Assembly: GCA_937981985.1 (NCBI GenBank)
Contig: CALJNB010000039.1
Span: 40,923 to 104,922, forward strand
Length of the DNA stretch: 64,000 nucleotides
From: an uncultured bacterium
Lineage (GTDB): Bacteria > Myxococcota_A > Bradymonadia > Bradymonadales > Bradymonadaceae
Reading direction: 5' to 3'
The translations under genes and the position numbers were made by a program. A model generated the notes under the pieces. It did no database searches, was not told where the DNA came from, and saw only the letters and a program-made list of their open reading frames with translations. Position 1 is the stretch's first letter; each line of letters starts with the position of its first letter. Positions 41,976 through 50,665 of the stretch are shown here, piece by piece.

Positions 41976-42108
41976 ATCCATATCCGATATTTTCCTCGGT
42001 TGATTTTTTTCCAGAACAATCGATTAAGCGAAATTGGCGAACAATACGCGATTTCAAAAATAAATATTATTCTTGAAACCTGTCTAAGTTGCACACATCT
42101 TGACCACA

Positions 42109-42765
42109 ATGAAAATGAACAGTGCCATAGTCGTATTTACCCGCTCAGGCTCGCGCGAAACCAAACGTTTCGGGTTTGGCCAAATTACCGATCGACGTAT
42201 TGCACAATTTTTAGTTCTACGCACATTAACGTGTGCTCAGCATTGTAGCGATGTTGCCGATGTCATCGTAATCGATGAGACACAACAGCGTGGTTTAACT
42301 TTTGGCGAACGTCTCACGACCGCAGTCCAAGATGTTCGGCAAATGGGGTATGACAGAATCGTCCTCATTGGTTCAGATACACCTGGTTTGACCGAGTCCG
42401 ATCTACGTGCAGCCATTTCAAGTACATGTCCTATAATCGGGCCCTCCAAAGACGGTGGATTCTATTTATTTGGATTCAATCAAAACGAACATCATCATCT
42501 TGATGGCCTTTCCTGGCAAACGGATAACGTTTTAGCCCAACTCAAATCTGGGCTGCACACCTACACCCTACTTAGCTATCGACGCGATCTCGACGATGCT
42601 ATCGATGCAGCGAGTACCGCAAAGCTCGGCCAATTATTCTTCGAAACAGTCGGAGAATATCTTATTGAAACATCGGCTATCGAATCTGTCTTAGAAAGGA
42701 AAATAGACCGTTTATCTTTAAAAGATATAACCTCCCGCGGGCCCCCCAAAATAGTGTTCTACTAA
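42109..42765 (+). CDS. DUF2064 / TIGR04282 glycosyltransferase-like protein
   Basis: 218 residues from the ATG at 42109; a TTG at 42100 and an ATG at 42115 are alternatives and no ribosome binding site decides. GDRIVLIGSDTPGLTESDLR-like segment (DRIVLIGSDTPGLTESDL), PIIGPSKDGGFYLFGF and DLDDAIDA motif are characteristic of TIGR04282 (CofC-like nucleotidyltransferase fold). Function unknown; relatives are often with oxidoreductases or glycolipid genes. Confidence 0.75.
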   Translation: MKMNSAIVVFTRSGSRETKRFGFGQITDRRIAQFLVLRTLTCAQHCSDVADVIVIDETQQRGLTFGERLTTAVQDVRQMGYDRIVLIGSDTPGLTESDLRAAISSTCPIIGPSKDGGFYLFGFNQNEHHHLDGLSWQTDNVLAQLKSGLHTYTLLSYRRDLDDAIDAASTAKLGQLFFETVGEYLIETSAIESVLERKIDRLSLKDITSRGPPKIVFY

Positions 42766-42806
42766 AAGATTTTCGCGATTAAATTTCTAATTTTTTGAGT
42801 ATAAAA

Positions 42807-45476
42807 ATGTCTACCTTTTTATGGGCAGCCCTGTTGGGTTATGGCCTTATGATGTTGTTGATTTCACCTAAAGTGAAATCTGTAGGTTCTTTCTTTTCTG
42901 GAAAAGATGATTCCGGAAAGGCGATTGGTATAGGGTTCCTTATTGGCTCGATTGTAATCTCTTGGTTATTTGCAAAGTCGATTACAAATTCTGCGAACCT
43001 TGGTGCCAAATTTGGATTCGTGGGAACAATAGCTTATGCGAGTTGGTATGTATCCATTCCCGTCGTAGGAATGGTAATCTATTTTCTTCGTAAAAAAACA
43101 GGTGTCAGGAGTCTTGGCGATTTTGTGACAGGAAAATACGGGAAGTTTGCAACGGCCGCATTTACACTCGTTGTAATGTTTCGACTATTTAACGAAGTGT
43201 GGTCTAACTCAGCGGTCGTCGGTGCATACTTTGGTGAAAAACAAACGCTGGCTTATTACGCTGGAGCATTAAGTTTTACTGTAATGACCTTGATCTACTC
43301 ATTACGCGGTGGATTAAGAAGTTCTATTTTGACCGACGGCATTCAATTCATCATTGCAATGTTTCTTCTCGTCTTCGTACTCGCAATGATTGTTCCTGAA
43401 ACGGGATTAACCCAGATCGTCTCATCAGGAGAATGGACCCTGGTCGGTGGTGTCGACCTTCTACTGGTTGGATTATTGCAATCTCTAAGTTACGGATTTC
43501 ATGACCCCGTGCTGACTGATCGGGCATTCATAACGGACACTAAATCGATGTTAAAAGGTTATCTTATCTCCGGCATATTAGCGGGAGCGTTTATCGTCGT
43601 CTTTGGTTTTGTCGGTGTTTATGGAAACCTTGTTGGAATCACTGATGTGAATCAAGCTGCCCCCTTTAAAGTTGCGCAAGCTTTTGGGATCGCAACACTT
43701 GTAGTGATGAGTATCATTATGATGGTCAGTGCCGGATCGACTTTGGATTCTACACTTTCCTCCTTTGCAAAAACCTTCGTTGTGGATTTTGGCGGTCGGC
43801 ATGAAGAAGGCGAAAGTCGTCCAGTGGTAGACCGATTAACACATTGGTTAGAGGACGCGGACATGGTAAAAGTGGGACGAGTGACAATGGTGGTGACGGT
43901 CATCATCGGATCAATCCCCCTCTTTGCTGGCACGGCAATTCTCAAAGCAACAACAATAAGCGGAACGATGGTTTTAGGCCTTGCGCCTATTTTCCTTTTC
44001 TTTGCATGGCGAAACGCCGGACCAGCGGCGTTTCATTTCGCTTTATGGCCTGGGGTGGTTATTGGCATCCTATACGCTACCGGCAACGTTCCCGAGGGAT
44101 GGCAAATAGGTGAGGGAAAATACGCAGCTCTACTGGGCGCAAATATCTGGGGAACGGTAATCGTTTTTGCTGGATTCATAATCGGAGCGATTCTTGAGGC
44201 GCTGATATTCAATAAAAAGATAGCGGCAACTATAATCGTGCTATGCATCGCCATCGCTAGTGGTTCGTCGGCACAAGAGACGAAAGAACATCTAGCTCAA
44301 CCAACCACGATGCCCCTAGAAGAACCGAAACCAACACCGAATACTGAAATAATCGCACCAACACATACTATCGCACAAAAGGAAGTAGTCGCACCGAGGC
44401 TCCCAAAAGCGCCGAACGAAATAAAAACACAAGAAAAAGAAGAGCCCGAATTTAAAGGCATTTCTTTCTCGGGACAAACGATGCTACGCCTCACGACAAA
44501 ATTTGCCGATCTTTCTCGTCCATCAATGGAGCTCTACAATTTTCGTTTATTAGGACAAGCGAGTTATGGTGATTTCAGTTTCGTGATCGAGCCTAGAATT
44601 CGTCAAACGCCGCTTCGTTCTTTTAGTCCATCAAACATATGGCTTCAACAAGGTTACTTAAAATACCAAACGCCCTTGAAGGGATTTTCGATTTCGGGTG
44701 GCCTTTTATACGACCGCCTTGGTTTATTCTGGGACGGATCCTGGTTTGGGAATCTGCCCTACCTCAATGGTCTAAAATTAGATCCCGATATGAACTTGGA
44801 ATTGGCCTACAATAACAAATGGGAAACCTTAGGCTTGGATGCATGGCTGCAATTGAGTCCAGGTGAAGACAGCCAAAATGGTACCTTCTTCACCGCGGCC
44901 GAAGCAGAACTATTAGATAGATTACCCGATCCTGAAACGACACCAGGCATGCGTGAAGCTCTTGCCCTGAGGGCTCGGTTAATCCCATCAATCACCGTGG
45001 GCGGCGTCACGATTCAGCCCGGTGCGTCGTTAGAAGTATCAGTAATTGATCAATCTGCTGCTGTGTCCCAAGAGGGTAAAGCGATCCCGGAAGCGACGGG
45101 AACCCAATCGGTCCTCGGCGCGGACCTGACCGTTAAATATGACCGCGCGAAGATATTTGGCGAAGTGCTGTTGGAATCCATTGACGGGTTGGCAGAAACA
45201 GATGTCACACGAACCTATTTTTTGGTCGGCGCTGGGGTCAATATAGTAGAACGTGACCAAGTTTGGTTTCCAAAAGTGAGCCTCAACAGTTCTCTGTCTT
45301 TTGTTAACAAAAATCCCGAGGATTTTTCGGAGACCTTCTTCACAGCCCAACTTCATCTGAAAGTAAATAAATTTGTCGGGCTAACTACCGAATATGTGAC
45401 TTGGCTCATTCCAGCTTTGGGCGACGATAAGCGTATTCTCAATCGCATAGAATGGGTGGCCCACGTTTATTATTAG
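42807..45476 (+). CDS. Sodium/solute symporter fused to an outer-membrane beta barrel via an internal signal peptide
   Basis: 889 residues from the ATG at 42807. Residues 1-468 match the sodium:solute symporter (SSF) family: about 13 hydrophobic helices including SLSYGFHDPVLTDRAFI and VSAGSTLDSTLSSFAKTF. Then, at about 470-490, a basic KK is followed by a hydrophobic segment ending GSSAQE, an internal signal peptide with an Ala-X-Ala-like cleavage site (residue about 489/490). A Pro-rich linker (490-550) precedes a porin-like barrel of 340 residues starting SFSGQTMLRLTTKF and ending in an aromatic (HVYY). The frame is continuous, without stop. It reads as a natural precursor polyprotein; an SD-like GAGG at 44196-44199 before in-frame ATA 44205 could allow separate initiation. 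Confidence 0.85.
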   Translation: MSTFLWAALLGYGLMMLLISPKVKSVGSFFSGKDDSGKAIGIGFLIGSIVISWLFAKSITNSANLGAKFGFVGTIAYASWYVSIPVVGMVIYFLRKKTGVRSLGDFVTGKYGKFATAAFTLVVMFRLFNEVWSNSAVVGAYFGEKQTLAYYAGALSFTVMTLIYSLRGGLRSSILTDGIQFIIAMFLLVFVLAMIVPETGLTQIVSSGEWTLVGGVDLLLVGLLQSLSYGFHDPVLTDRAFITDTKSMLKGYLISGILAGAFIVVFGFVGVYGNLVGITDVNQAAPFKVAQAFGIATLVVMSIIMMVSAGSTLDSTLSSFAKTFVVDFGGRHEEGESRPVVDRLTHWLEDADMVKVGRVTMVVTVIIGSIPLFAGTAILKATTISGTMVLGLAPIFLFFAWRNAGPAAFHFALWPGVVIGILYATGNVPEGWQIGEGKYAALLGANIWGTVIVFAGFIIGAILEALIFNKKIAATIIVLCIAIASGSSAQETKEHLAQPTTMPLEEPKPTPNTEIIAPTHTIAQKEVVAPRLPKAPNEIKTQEKEEPEFKGISFSGQTMLRLTTKFADLSRPSMELYNFRLLGQASYGDFSFVIEPRIRQTPLRSFSPSNIWLQQGYLKYQTPLKGFSISGGLLYDRLGLFWDGSWFGNLPYLNGLKLDPDMNLELAYNNKWETLGLDAWLQLSPGEDSQNGTFFTAAEAELLDRLPDPETTPGMREALALRARLIPSITVGGVTIQPGASLEVSVIDQSAAVSQEGKAIPEATGTQSVLGADLTVKYDRAKIFGEVLLESIDGLAETDVTRTYFLVGAGVNIVERDQVWFPKVSLNSSLSFVNKNPEDFSETFFTAQLHLKVNKFVGLTTEYVTWLIPALGDDKRILNRIEWVAHVYY

Positions 45477-45539
45477 GTAACTAAATTGAACCTATCGTTT
45501 TAAAAAAACGTGTTTGCCTTATTTAAGTTCAAGATTACA

Positions 45540-46367
45540 ATGCCGTCCATGTATGAATTTAAGACCCTGAATATTAGCGTAACTGATAATGGTATCGCTG
45601 ACCTCGTTATTAATACGCCCAAAAAGGGGAATCCTTTTGGTCCTGAACTTTGGACTGACCTGGGCAATGCATTTCCATCGTTATCAGATGATAAAAAAGT
45701 ACGCGTTATCGTTATACGAACTGAGAAAAAAAACTTCAGTTATGGTCTCGATCTTATGGAAGCGGCTCCGATCGTCGTTCCGGCCATTCATAGCGGTCTA
45801 GAAGGTCAGCAACACATATTAGACCTAGGTAAGAAACTACAGCACGCGCTTAACGTTATTGCCGATGCGAAACAGCCTGTTATCGCTGCAGTGAATGGAT
45901 GGTGTATCGGTGCGGGATTAGAACTCATTTCTGCGTGCGACATTCGATTATGTTCTGAAGATGCCAAATTTAGTTTACGAGAAGTTAAGGTTGGTATGGT
46001 AGCCGACTTAGGAGGTCTTCAGCGTCTTCCCTTTATTATCGGCGAGGGACATATGCGAGAGATGGCACTCACAGGTTCTGACTATTCTGCCGAATGGGCA
46101 AAAGAAAAGGGGCTCGTGAATTATGTTCTTTCAGATCTTGAAAGTCTTAAGAACAAAGCAATCGAAATTGCTGAAAGCATTGCGGCGAACCCTCCTCTTG
46201 TCGTCAATGGTGTTAAAGAAGTCCTCAATGAACGGATCGAACAATCCGTGAATAATGGATTGAGAAACGCCCTTCGTAGAAATTCAACCTTAATGCAATC
46301 CAAAGATTTCCAAGAAGCGATTGCGGCGTTCATGGATCAACGTTCGCCAAATTTTACCGGCGAATAA
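45540..46367 (+). CDS. Crotonase-family enzyme, dienoyl-CoA isomerase-like
   Basis: 275 residues. The ATG at 45540 is selected for family fit; a GTG (45510) and ATG (45549) are alternatives. Crotonase fold: NFSYGLDLMEAAPI oxyanion-hole region, AAVNGWCIGAGLELISACDI and REVKVGMVADLGGLQRLPF. The latter carries the Glu and Asp of the delta-3,5-delta-2,4-dienoyl-CoA isomerase (ECH1) active site. It would shift double bonds in unsaturated fatty acyl-CoA. Enoyl-CoA hydratase activity is the alternative. No coenzyme A partner gene is nearby. Confidence 0.75.
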   Translation: MPSMYEFKTLNISVTDNGIADLVINTPKKGNPFGPELWTDLGNAFPSLSDDKKVRVIVIRTEKKNFSYGLDLMEAAPIVVPAIHSGLEGQQHILDLGKKLQHALNVIADAKQPVIAAVNGWCIGAGLELISACDIRLCSEDAKFSLREVKVGMVADLGGLQRLPFIIGEGHMREMALTGSDYSAEWAKEKGLVNYVLSDLESLKNKAIEIAESIAANPPLVVNGVKEVLNERIEQSVNNGLRNALRRNSTLMQSKDFQEAIAAFMDQRSPNFTGE

Positions 46368-46369
46368 AG

Positions 46370-46387
46370 ATTCTTTTACAAAAGAAT
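46370..46387. repeat. AT-rich inverted repeat after the crotonase gene
   Basis: ATTCTTTT-AC-AAAAGAAT begins 3 bases after the stop. It could be a poor terminator, but no T tract follows. Confidence 0.4.
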
Positions 46388-46539
46388 GCCGTGAGAACGA
46401 ACGGCCACGACCTCGCACTTGTACTGAAACAACATTAAAAACCAAACCTTTTTCGATTTTCGAATTAAAACCATAGGGCTTGATTTGGGAAACTCTTTTA
46501 ACTATGTACGCAGCATGTAACTATGATGAGGTAATGAAA

Positions 46540-47310
46540 ATGAATAAAAGAATAAAAATTACCGTCCTCGCAGTGTGTCTAATCTTAGTAGCAGCCTGCG
46601 GTAGCGATGACACTAACAACGGTCAAACGGTCAATACGAATAATCAAACAACAACCATGACCAACAACAGTACAACGTCGGCGACCAACAATGGTACAAC
46701 GGCTGCGACCAACAACAATACAACTAATGCGACCAACAACGGTACAACGACTGCAACCAACAACGGTCAGACAATCGAAACTCTTACTACCGGAAGTCCA
46801 TGCAAGGATGCTGAGGATCAAATTCAATGTTCTAACGGATTTTGTGCTACCTCAGACGATGATACCTGCAATGGTATTTGTACGGCCTTTGTTGGAACAG
46901 GTGAAGATTGTGGTAACGGTGAAGGATATTGTAATTTTGAGACTGAAGCATGTGATTTTCAGGAAACGAAAAAATGTATTGTTAGACGATCCGAAGGCGA
47001 GTCATGTAACGATTTTCAATGTGAATTAGGATTATTTTGCAAGCGAGGGTCGATCGACGACGCGAAGGGAATTTGTGCCGAACCCATCGCGCTAAACGAG
47101 CCATGTCCCGGTTTAAACGGATGCGACGCTGGTCTGTATTGTGATATCTCCAATGAAAGCCAGCCTCAGTGTATCGAAAAGAATCTGGAATTAGGTGACG
47201 ATTGCAACCCGCTTTTTGGACTGGGACAGGGATGTAAAGAACCCAACGTTTGTGATTTCGGTGGGACAGAGAAGTGCATCGCCCGATCGGCGCCGATTGA
47301 ATGTGATTAG
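46540..47310 (+). CDS. Lipoprotein with Thr/Asn repeats and Dickkopf-like Cys-rich region
   Basis: 256 residues. The ATG at 46540 is eight bases after GAGG; an ATG at 46534 is closer. Lipobox VAAC at about Cys 20. Residues 25-85 are a Thr/Asn-rich linker encoded by 24-bp tandem repeats (46660-46773). From about residue 90 the sequence is Cys-rich with repeated CxxGxxCxxG and E-x-C-type units (EDCGNGEGYC, SCNDFQCELGLFC, PCPGLNGCDAGLYC), resembling Dickkopf-N/EGF-like modules common in Bradymonadales and Myxococcota lipoproteins. Surface exposure is likely; function unknown. Confidence 0.75.
   Translation: MNKRIKITVLAVCLILVAACGSDDTNNGQTVNTNNQTTTMTNNSTTSATNNGTTAATNNNTTNATNNGTTTATNNGQTIETLTTGSPCKDAEDQIQCSNGFCATSDDDTCNGICTAFVGTGEDCGNGEGYCNFETEACDFQETKKCIVRRSEGESCNDFQCELGLFCKRGSIDDAKGICAEPIALNEPCPGLNGCDAGLYCDISNESQPQCIEKNLELGDDCNPLFGLGQGCKEPNVCDFGGTEKCIARSAPIECD
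46660..46773 (+). repeat. 24-bp tandem repeat (4.75 copies) in a lipoprotein gene
   Basis: Units of form ACCAACAACGGTACAACGGC plus TGCG begin at 46660, 46684, 46708, 46732 and 46756 (last partial). They code for an 8-residue Thr-Asn-Asn repeat. Copies differ at a few positions, so the array is not freshly expanded. Confidence 0.85.
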
Positions 47311-47651
47311 TTCTCAATGAAGGCGAATAACAAATGGGAATAAAGATATCAGTTTCCCGGTAAATATTTTGAATTCAAAAACGGTACTCAAAGACCAGCA
47401 CCCGTGTTGAAAACCGGTCTTTAAGAGATACTGAAAAAGAGCAAAGCGTAGCAAAAACACCACACCAGAAAGTGGCTTACTCCCCACACTTATTCATTTA
47501 GGAAGAATCAAAATAAAACTAAATCGTATAAACCTTCAATGTTTATGGGAGATATCCATAGCTTCGGGCTTTCTTTAAATATTGGCATCGTACTTGCTCA
47601 ATGAGCAATCGATTTTAACAATTTACGATCTTTTAATAACTGGTGTGCATT
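47311..47651 (+). other. 341-bp intergenic region
   Basis: No ORF is convincing. It contains AAAGACC (47390-47396) paired with GGTCTTT (47416-47422) around a 19-base loop, and TTGCTC-AAT-GAGCAA (47594-47608). Neither is followed by a T run, so these are not obvious terminators. Confidence 0.35.
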
Positions 47652-48362
47652 TTGAACTTAAAAAAATTAATAGCGCTTTTCCTCGTCCTTTCTGTCGTCA
47701 CCTTCTCTTTTGCCTGTGGTGAAATTCCAACCAACATTGCCGAAGACGACATTGCCGAAACAGAATTCAATGAACAAGATTTCGCTGCGATGGCCGATGA
47801 AGAATTCGAAATAGATACCGATGCTTTAATCGCACTCGAAGAAGAGGCATTAGCCGTACAAGGTAAAGCAGACGGGGGAGCTGCGATGGTAGCCATACCG
47901 CGATCCCACCTTCGGCATGTTAAAGCCGGCGCAAGAACCGTACAAATCGCGCGTGGCATCTTCGCTGTGGCGCGCTTTGCCCTCGCTATCGCGGCTGTAT
48001 CGGTAGCCCCAGTTGTTATCGGTGGCGTCCTTATTGCTGCAGCTGTAGGTGGTGCAATTATCTATGCAAATCAAGTCGCAACAAGACAAGAGCTCATTGA
48101 CCAAGTCGCCGCGGCGACAGTCGTCGAAAGAGGAGCAGGTAAATTCAAAGTTTTAAGCAGCTGCCAAGTAAAAATGTCAGGCGCTCCGAACGGCGATACA
48201 CTGGCCTATATCCCAGGAATCGGATTCGGTAAGACACTGGGCGATGCCAAAAACATGGCTAAAAAAGCAGCAAATGCGATCTGCCCACGCACTACGCAAG
48301 CCCGACACTGCAAACCCAAAAAGTGCTGGAAAAACAATCGTCCATACCTACCTTGTAACTAA
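47652..48362 (+). CDS. Lipoprotein with internal Ala/Val-rich hydrophobic segment and basic Cys-rich tail
   Basis: 236 residues from a TTG (a GTG at 47643 is an alternative). Lipobox SFACGE with Cys about 22. An acidic linker (about 28-70) leads to a hydrophobic stretch (about 103-140, FALAIAAVSVAPVVIGGVLI) and a C-terminal Lys/Cys-rich segment (KAANAICPRTTQARHCKPKK). The organisation recalls secreted toxin-like or structural proteins but no family is recognised. Function unknown. Confidence 0.55.
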   Translation: MNLKKLIALFLVLSVVTFSFACGEIPTNIAEDDIAETEFNEQDFAAMADEEFEIDTDALIALEEEALAVQGKADGGAAMVAIPRSHLRHVKAGARTVQIARGIFAVARFALAIAAVSVAPVVIGGVLIAAAVGGAIIYANQVATRQELIDQVAAATVVERGAGKFKVLSSCQVKMSGAPNGDTLAYIPGIGFGKTLGDAKNMAKKAANAICPRTTQARHCKPKKCWKNNRPYLPCN

Positions 48363-48387
48363 GATTACTAATGTGTCCCGCCGTCGA

Positions 48388-49719
48388 TTAACTTGATATA
48401 CTCTTCCTTAGACGGTCTCGAGAAACCTTCAAACCCAGTTTTGGAGGAAGCACGTCCAAACCCACCGGCCACATAAACTTAGGAAGTTTTTGCGCAAGTT
48501 TATTATGCAGCACCTCTAGCTCTTTGGACACATTACCGAAGACCAACTCATCAACGAACACAAAAGGTCGAAATCCGAATTTCTTATCTGCAACGGGAAC
48601 CACGTAAACTTCAGAAAAAAGTCCAAGCCCCAAAATCACCTTTTCGATCTGTTCGGGTTGAATATTCTCACCGCCAGAAATAAACATATTGTCTACTCGC
48701 CCTTCGATCTGAAGGTTTCCCTCGTTATCTATTCGTCCTAAATCACCGCTGGAAAACCATTCTTCGGTCCGCCGAATAAGTTCGCCATTTTCGATATAAC
48801 CCTGAAATAAAACATCACCACCGACAAAAATTTCTGAATTTTGAATCTTCAATTTACGGTAGTTCAACGCTTGCCCAGCGTTATTTGCGTAAGGTAATCC
48901 TGTGGCGAGTTGAGAGGCCGTTTCTGTCATCCCGTAAGTAAGACGAATGGGAATCTGTCTCTCCACGCATTCCTCAAAAAGAAAATCGGGCATCGCTGCG
49001 CCGCCGATTAACAACACTTTTAATTTCTTTAAAAACGAAACCTTAGTATCAATCAATGATAAAAGTTGTGTTGGGACCAATGAAAGATGTGTTGCCTTTG
49101 TTGCAACAATACCATCAGGAAAAGAACGGGTTTTATCTAAGAAAATAATGGTCCCACCCTTAATCAAAGAACGAAAAAATAGAGAAAGGCCACCCACATG
49201 ACACATCGGTAAAGAGGCCGCCCAACGATCTCCTACTTGAAAAGGCGTATTTTCATGGGCTCCCAAAGCCGATGAAAAGTGATTACCAAAACTATGCGCA
49301 ACAGCTTTAGGGATACCTGTCGAACCGCTTGTGAACACCACAGAAGCAAGGCGTTCATCATCAAAAGATGTCGTCCGTATCCGTTTAGACGGTGTCGATT
49401 TCGAGAACAATTTTTTTATTTGTGACTCGTCAATGATAGCGTTCTTCAAACCGACAGACTCAACCAAAGCATCAACGATTTCTTGGGGGAATCGAGGATG
49501 AAAAAGTACTGGTGTCTTATCAGACATCCAAATCGCGAGAATAAGGTGCAATAACTTCGAAGATGTTTTCGTTTGAATTCCGACGAAGTTACATCCCTTA
49601 AACTCTGCTTCAATTAATCTTGACAAACCCGATGCGTCTTCGAAAAGCTGACGAAAGGAAACCGAATTCGATGCTTCGATGTATGCGACTTCCTCGAATA
49701 AATCTGAATCAAATAGCAT
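48388..49719 (-). CDS. menE: O-succinylbenzoate-CoA ligase
   Basis: 443 residues of the acyl-CoA synthetase (ANL) family. AMP-binding motif FTSGSTGIPKAVAHSFGNHF, RLTYGMTETASQLATGLPY, and SSGDLGRIDNEGNLQIEGR; the C-terminal Lys segment PPKLGLKVSRDRLRK. It forms OSB-CoA from o-succinylbenzoate, ATP and CoA, for the menB reaction (menB not in window). It is the last gene in the operon and overlaps menC by 11 bases. Confidence 0.9.
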   Translation of the reverse strand: MLFDSDLFEEVAYIEASNSVSFRQLFEDASGLSRLIEAEFKGCNFVGIQTKTSSKLLHLILAIWMSDKTPVLFHPRFPQEIVDALVESVGLKNAIIDESQIKKLFSKSTPSKRIRTTSFDDERLASVVFTSGSTGIPKAVAHSFGNHFSSALGAHENTPFQVGDRWAASLPMCHVGGLSLFFRSLIKGGTIIFLDKTRSFPDGIVATKATHLSLVPTQLLSLIDTKVSFLKKLKVLLIGGAAMPDFLFEECVERQIPIRLTYGMTETASQLATGLPYANNAGQALNYRKLKIQNSEIFVGGDVLFQGYIENGELIRRTEEWFSSGDLGRIDNEGNLQIEGRVDNMFISGGENIQPEQIEKVILGLGLFSEVYVVPVADKKFGFRPFVFVDELVFGNVSKELEVLHNKLAQKLPKFMWPVGLDVLPPKLGLKVSRDRLRKSISS

Positions 49720-50665
49720 TCGCTATCTCTTCGATCTTAATATCATTGGTGAATAGATCCTGACCACCTAGACCCAGTGTAGTTTTTGGTCCTGTCGCAC
49801 AGGCAAGTTCGCGTAGAAAACTTCGGCCAATACTAGACTCATACGCAGTGCTTATCGCAATACCTAAATCCTTGGACTGAGCGTAGCGGAGGACCGAATC
49901 GGTTTTCTTCCAACCCAAAACTGTCGGTTTAATAACGTAGGCGTCACAATCGTCAACCTGCCAATCGTTCGACATAAGAGACTCATCTTTTGCGACCCGA
50001 ATACCCATTTCTCTCAACTGCTGCAAAGCACGAGAATCACGAGTCGGTTCTTCCCAATAAACGATTTTCTCCTTCGGTAAACTCTTCCCGATTCTCAGAA
50101 CGTCAGGACCGTTAAAGATACAATTGGAATCCAGTCGTATAGGTTGTTTTTCCATTGCAGCGAGAATACGTTCGATATCGTCCTCGCTGTGGAATTTCAA
50201 TTTAGGAGCTCCTTTGGAACGAAATTCCAATGCTACTTCTTCGGGTTCGAATGTCTCCAAACTTAAAATGTCGCGGGGAAGAAGCCCGCGAACTTTCGCG
50301 TGAGTTTGAACACATAAGCCAAACATACACCACGACAAGGCATTAAGGTCCGGCTCAACATCAACAAATGCCTCCCAAAGTTCGGACAACCCTTTGCGTA
50401 AATCGATCAAGGGAAGTTCATGATTAAGCCAACGTGGAAGCGAACGCTCTAACGCGTCTAGTCCATCCTGAAGACCATCTTCACTAAAACCTTGAAGCGG
50501 AGCGAGATCAGAATGAACAACAAAAGATTTTGAGTCTGTTTTCACCTTCACACTTACGATCGCGCCCAATCTTTTTTCAAGTCGAGTTGTACCCACAATC
50601 AAAGGAGCTGTCGGCGACAATGCGTAGGGAAGTACTCCATATTCAGTGAAAACAACATTACTCAT
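49709..50665 (-). CDS. menC: O-succinylbenzoate synthase (enolase superfamily)
   Basis: 318 residues from the ATG at 50663-50665; the frame extends 76 codons upstream inside menA without support. MLE-type catalytic pattern: Lys in APKLKFHSEDD, Asp in RLDSNCIFN, Glu in YWEEPTRD, Asp in VAKDESL and Lys in YVIKPTVLGWK. It dehydrates SHCHC to o-succinylbenzoate with Mg2+. Its start codon overlaps the menA stop (ATGA). Confidence 0.88.
   Translation of the reverse strand: MSNVVFTEYGVLPYALSPTAPLIVGTTRLEKRLGAIVSVKVKTDSKSFVVHSDLAPLQGFSEDGLQDGLDALERSLPRWLNHELPLIDLRKGLSELWEAFVDVEPDLNALSWCMFGLCVQTHAKVRGLLPRDILSLETFEPEEVALEFRSKGAPKLKFHSEDDIERILAAMEKQPIRLDSNCIFNGPDVLRIGKSLPKEKIVYWEEPTRDSRALQQLREMGIRVAKDESLMSNDWQVDDCDAYVIKPTVLGWKKTDSVLRYAQSKDLGIAISTAYESSIGRSFLRELACATGPKTTLGLGGQDLFTNDIKIEEIANAI

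Noticed and set aside
45540..46367. Crotonase gene as the missing menB
   Set aside because: The active-site Glu and Asp pattern fits dienoyl-CoA isomerase, it is on the opposite strand and outside the men operon, and MenB-specific motifs were not seen.
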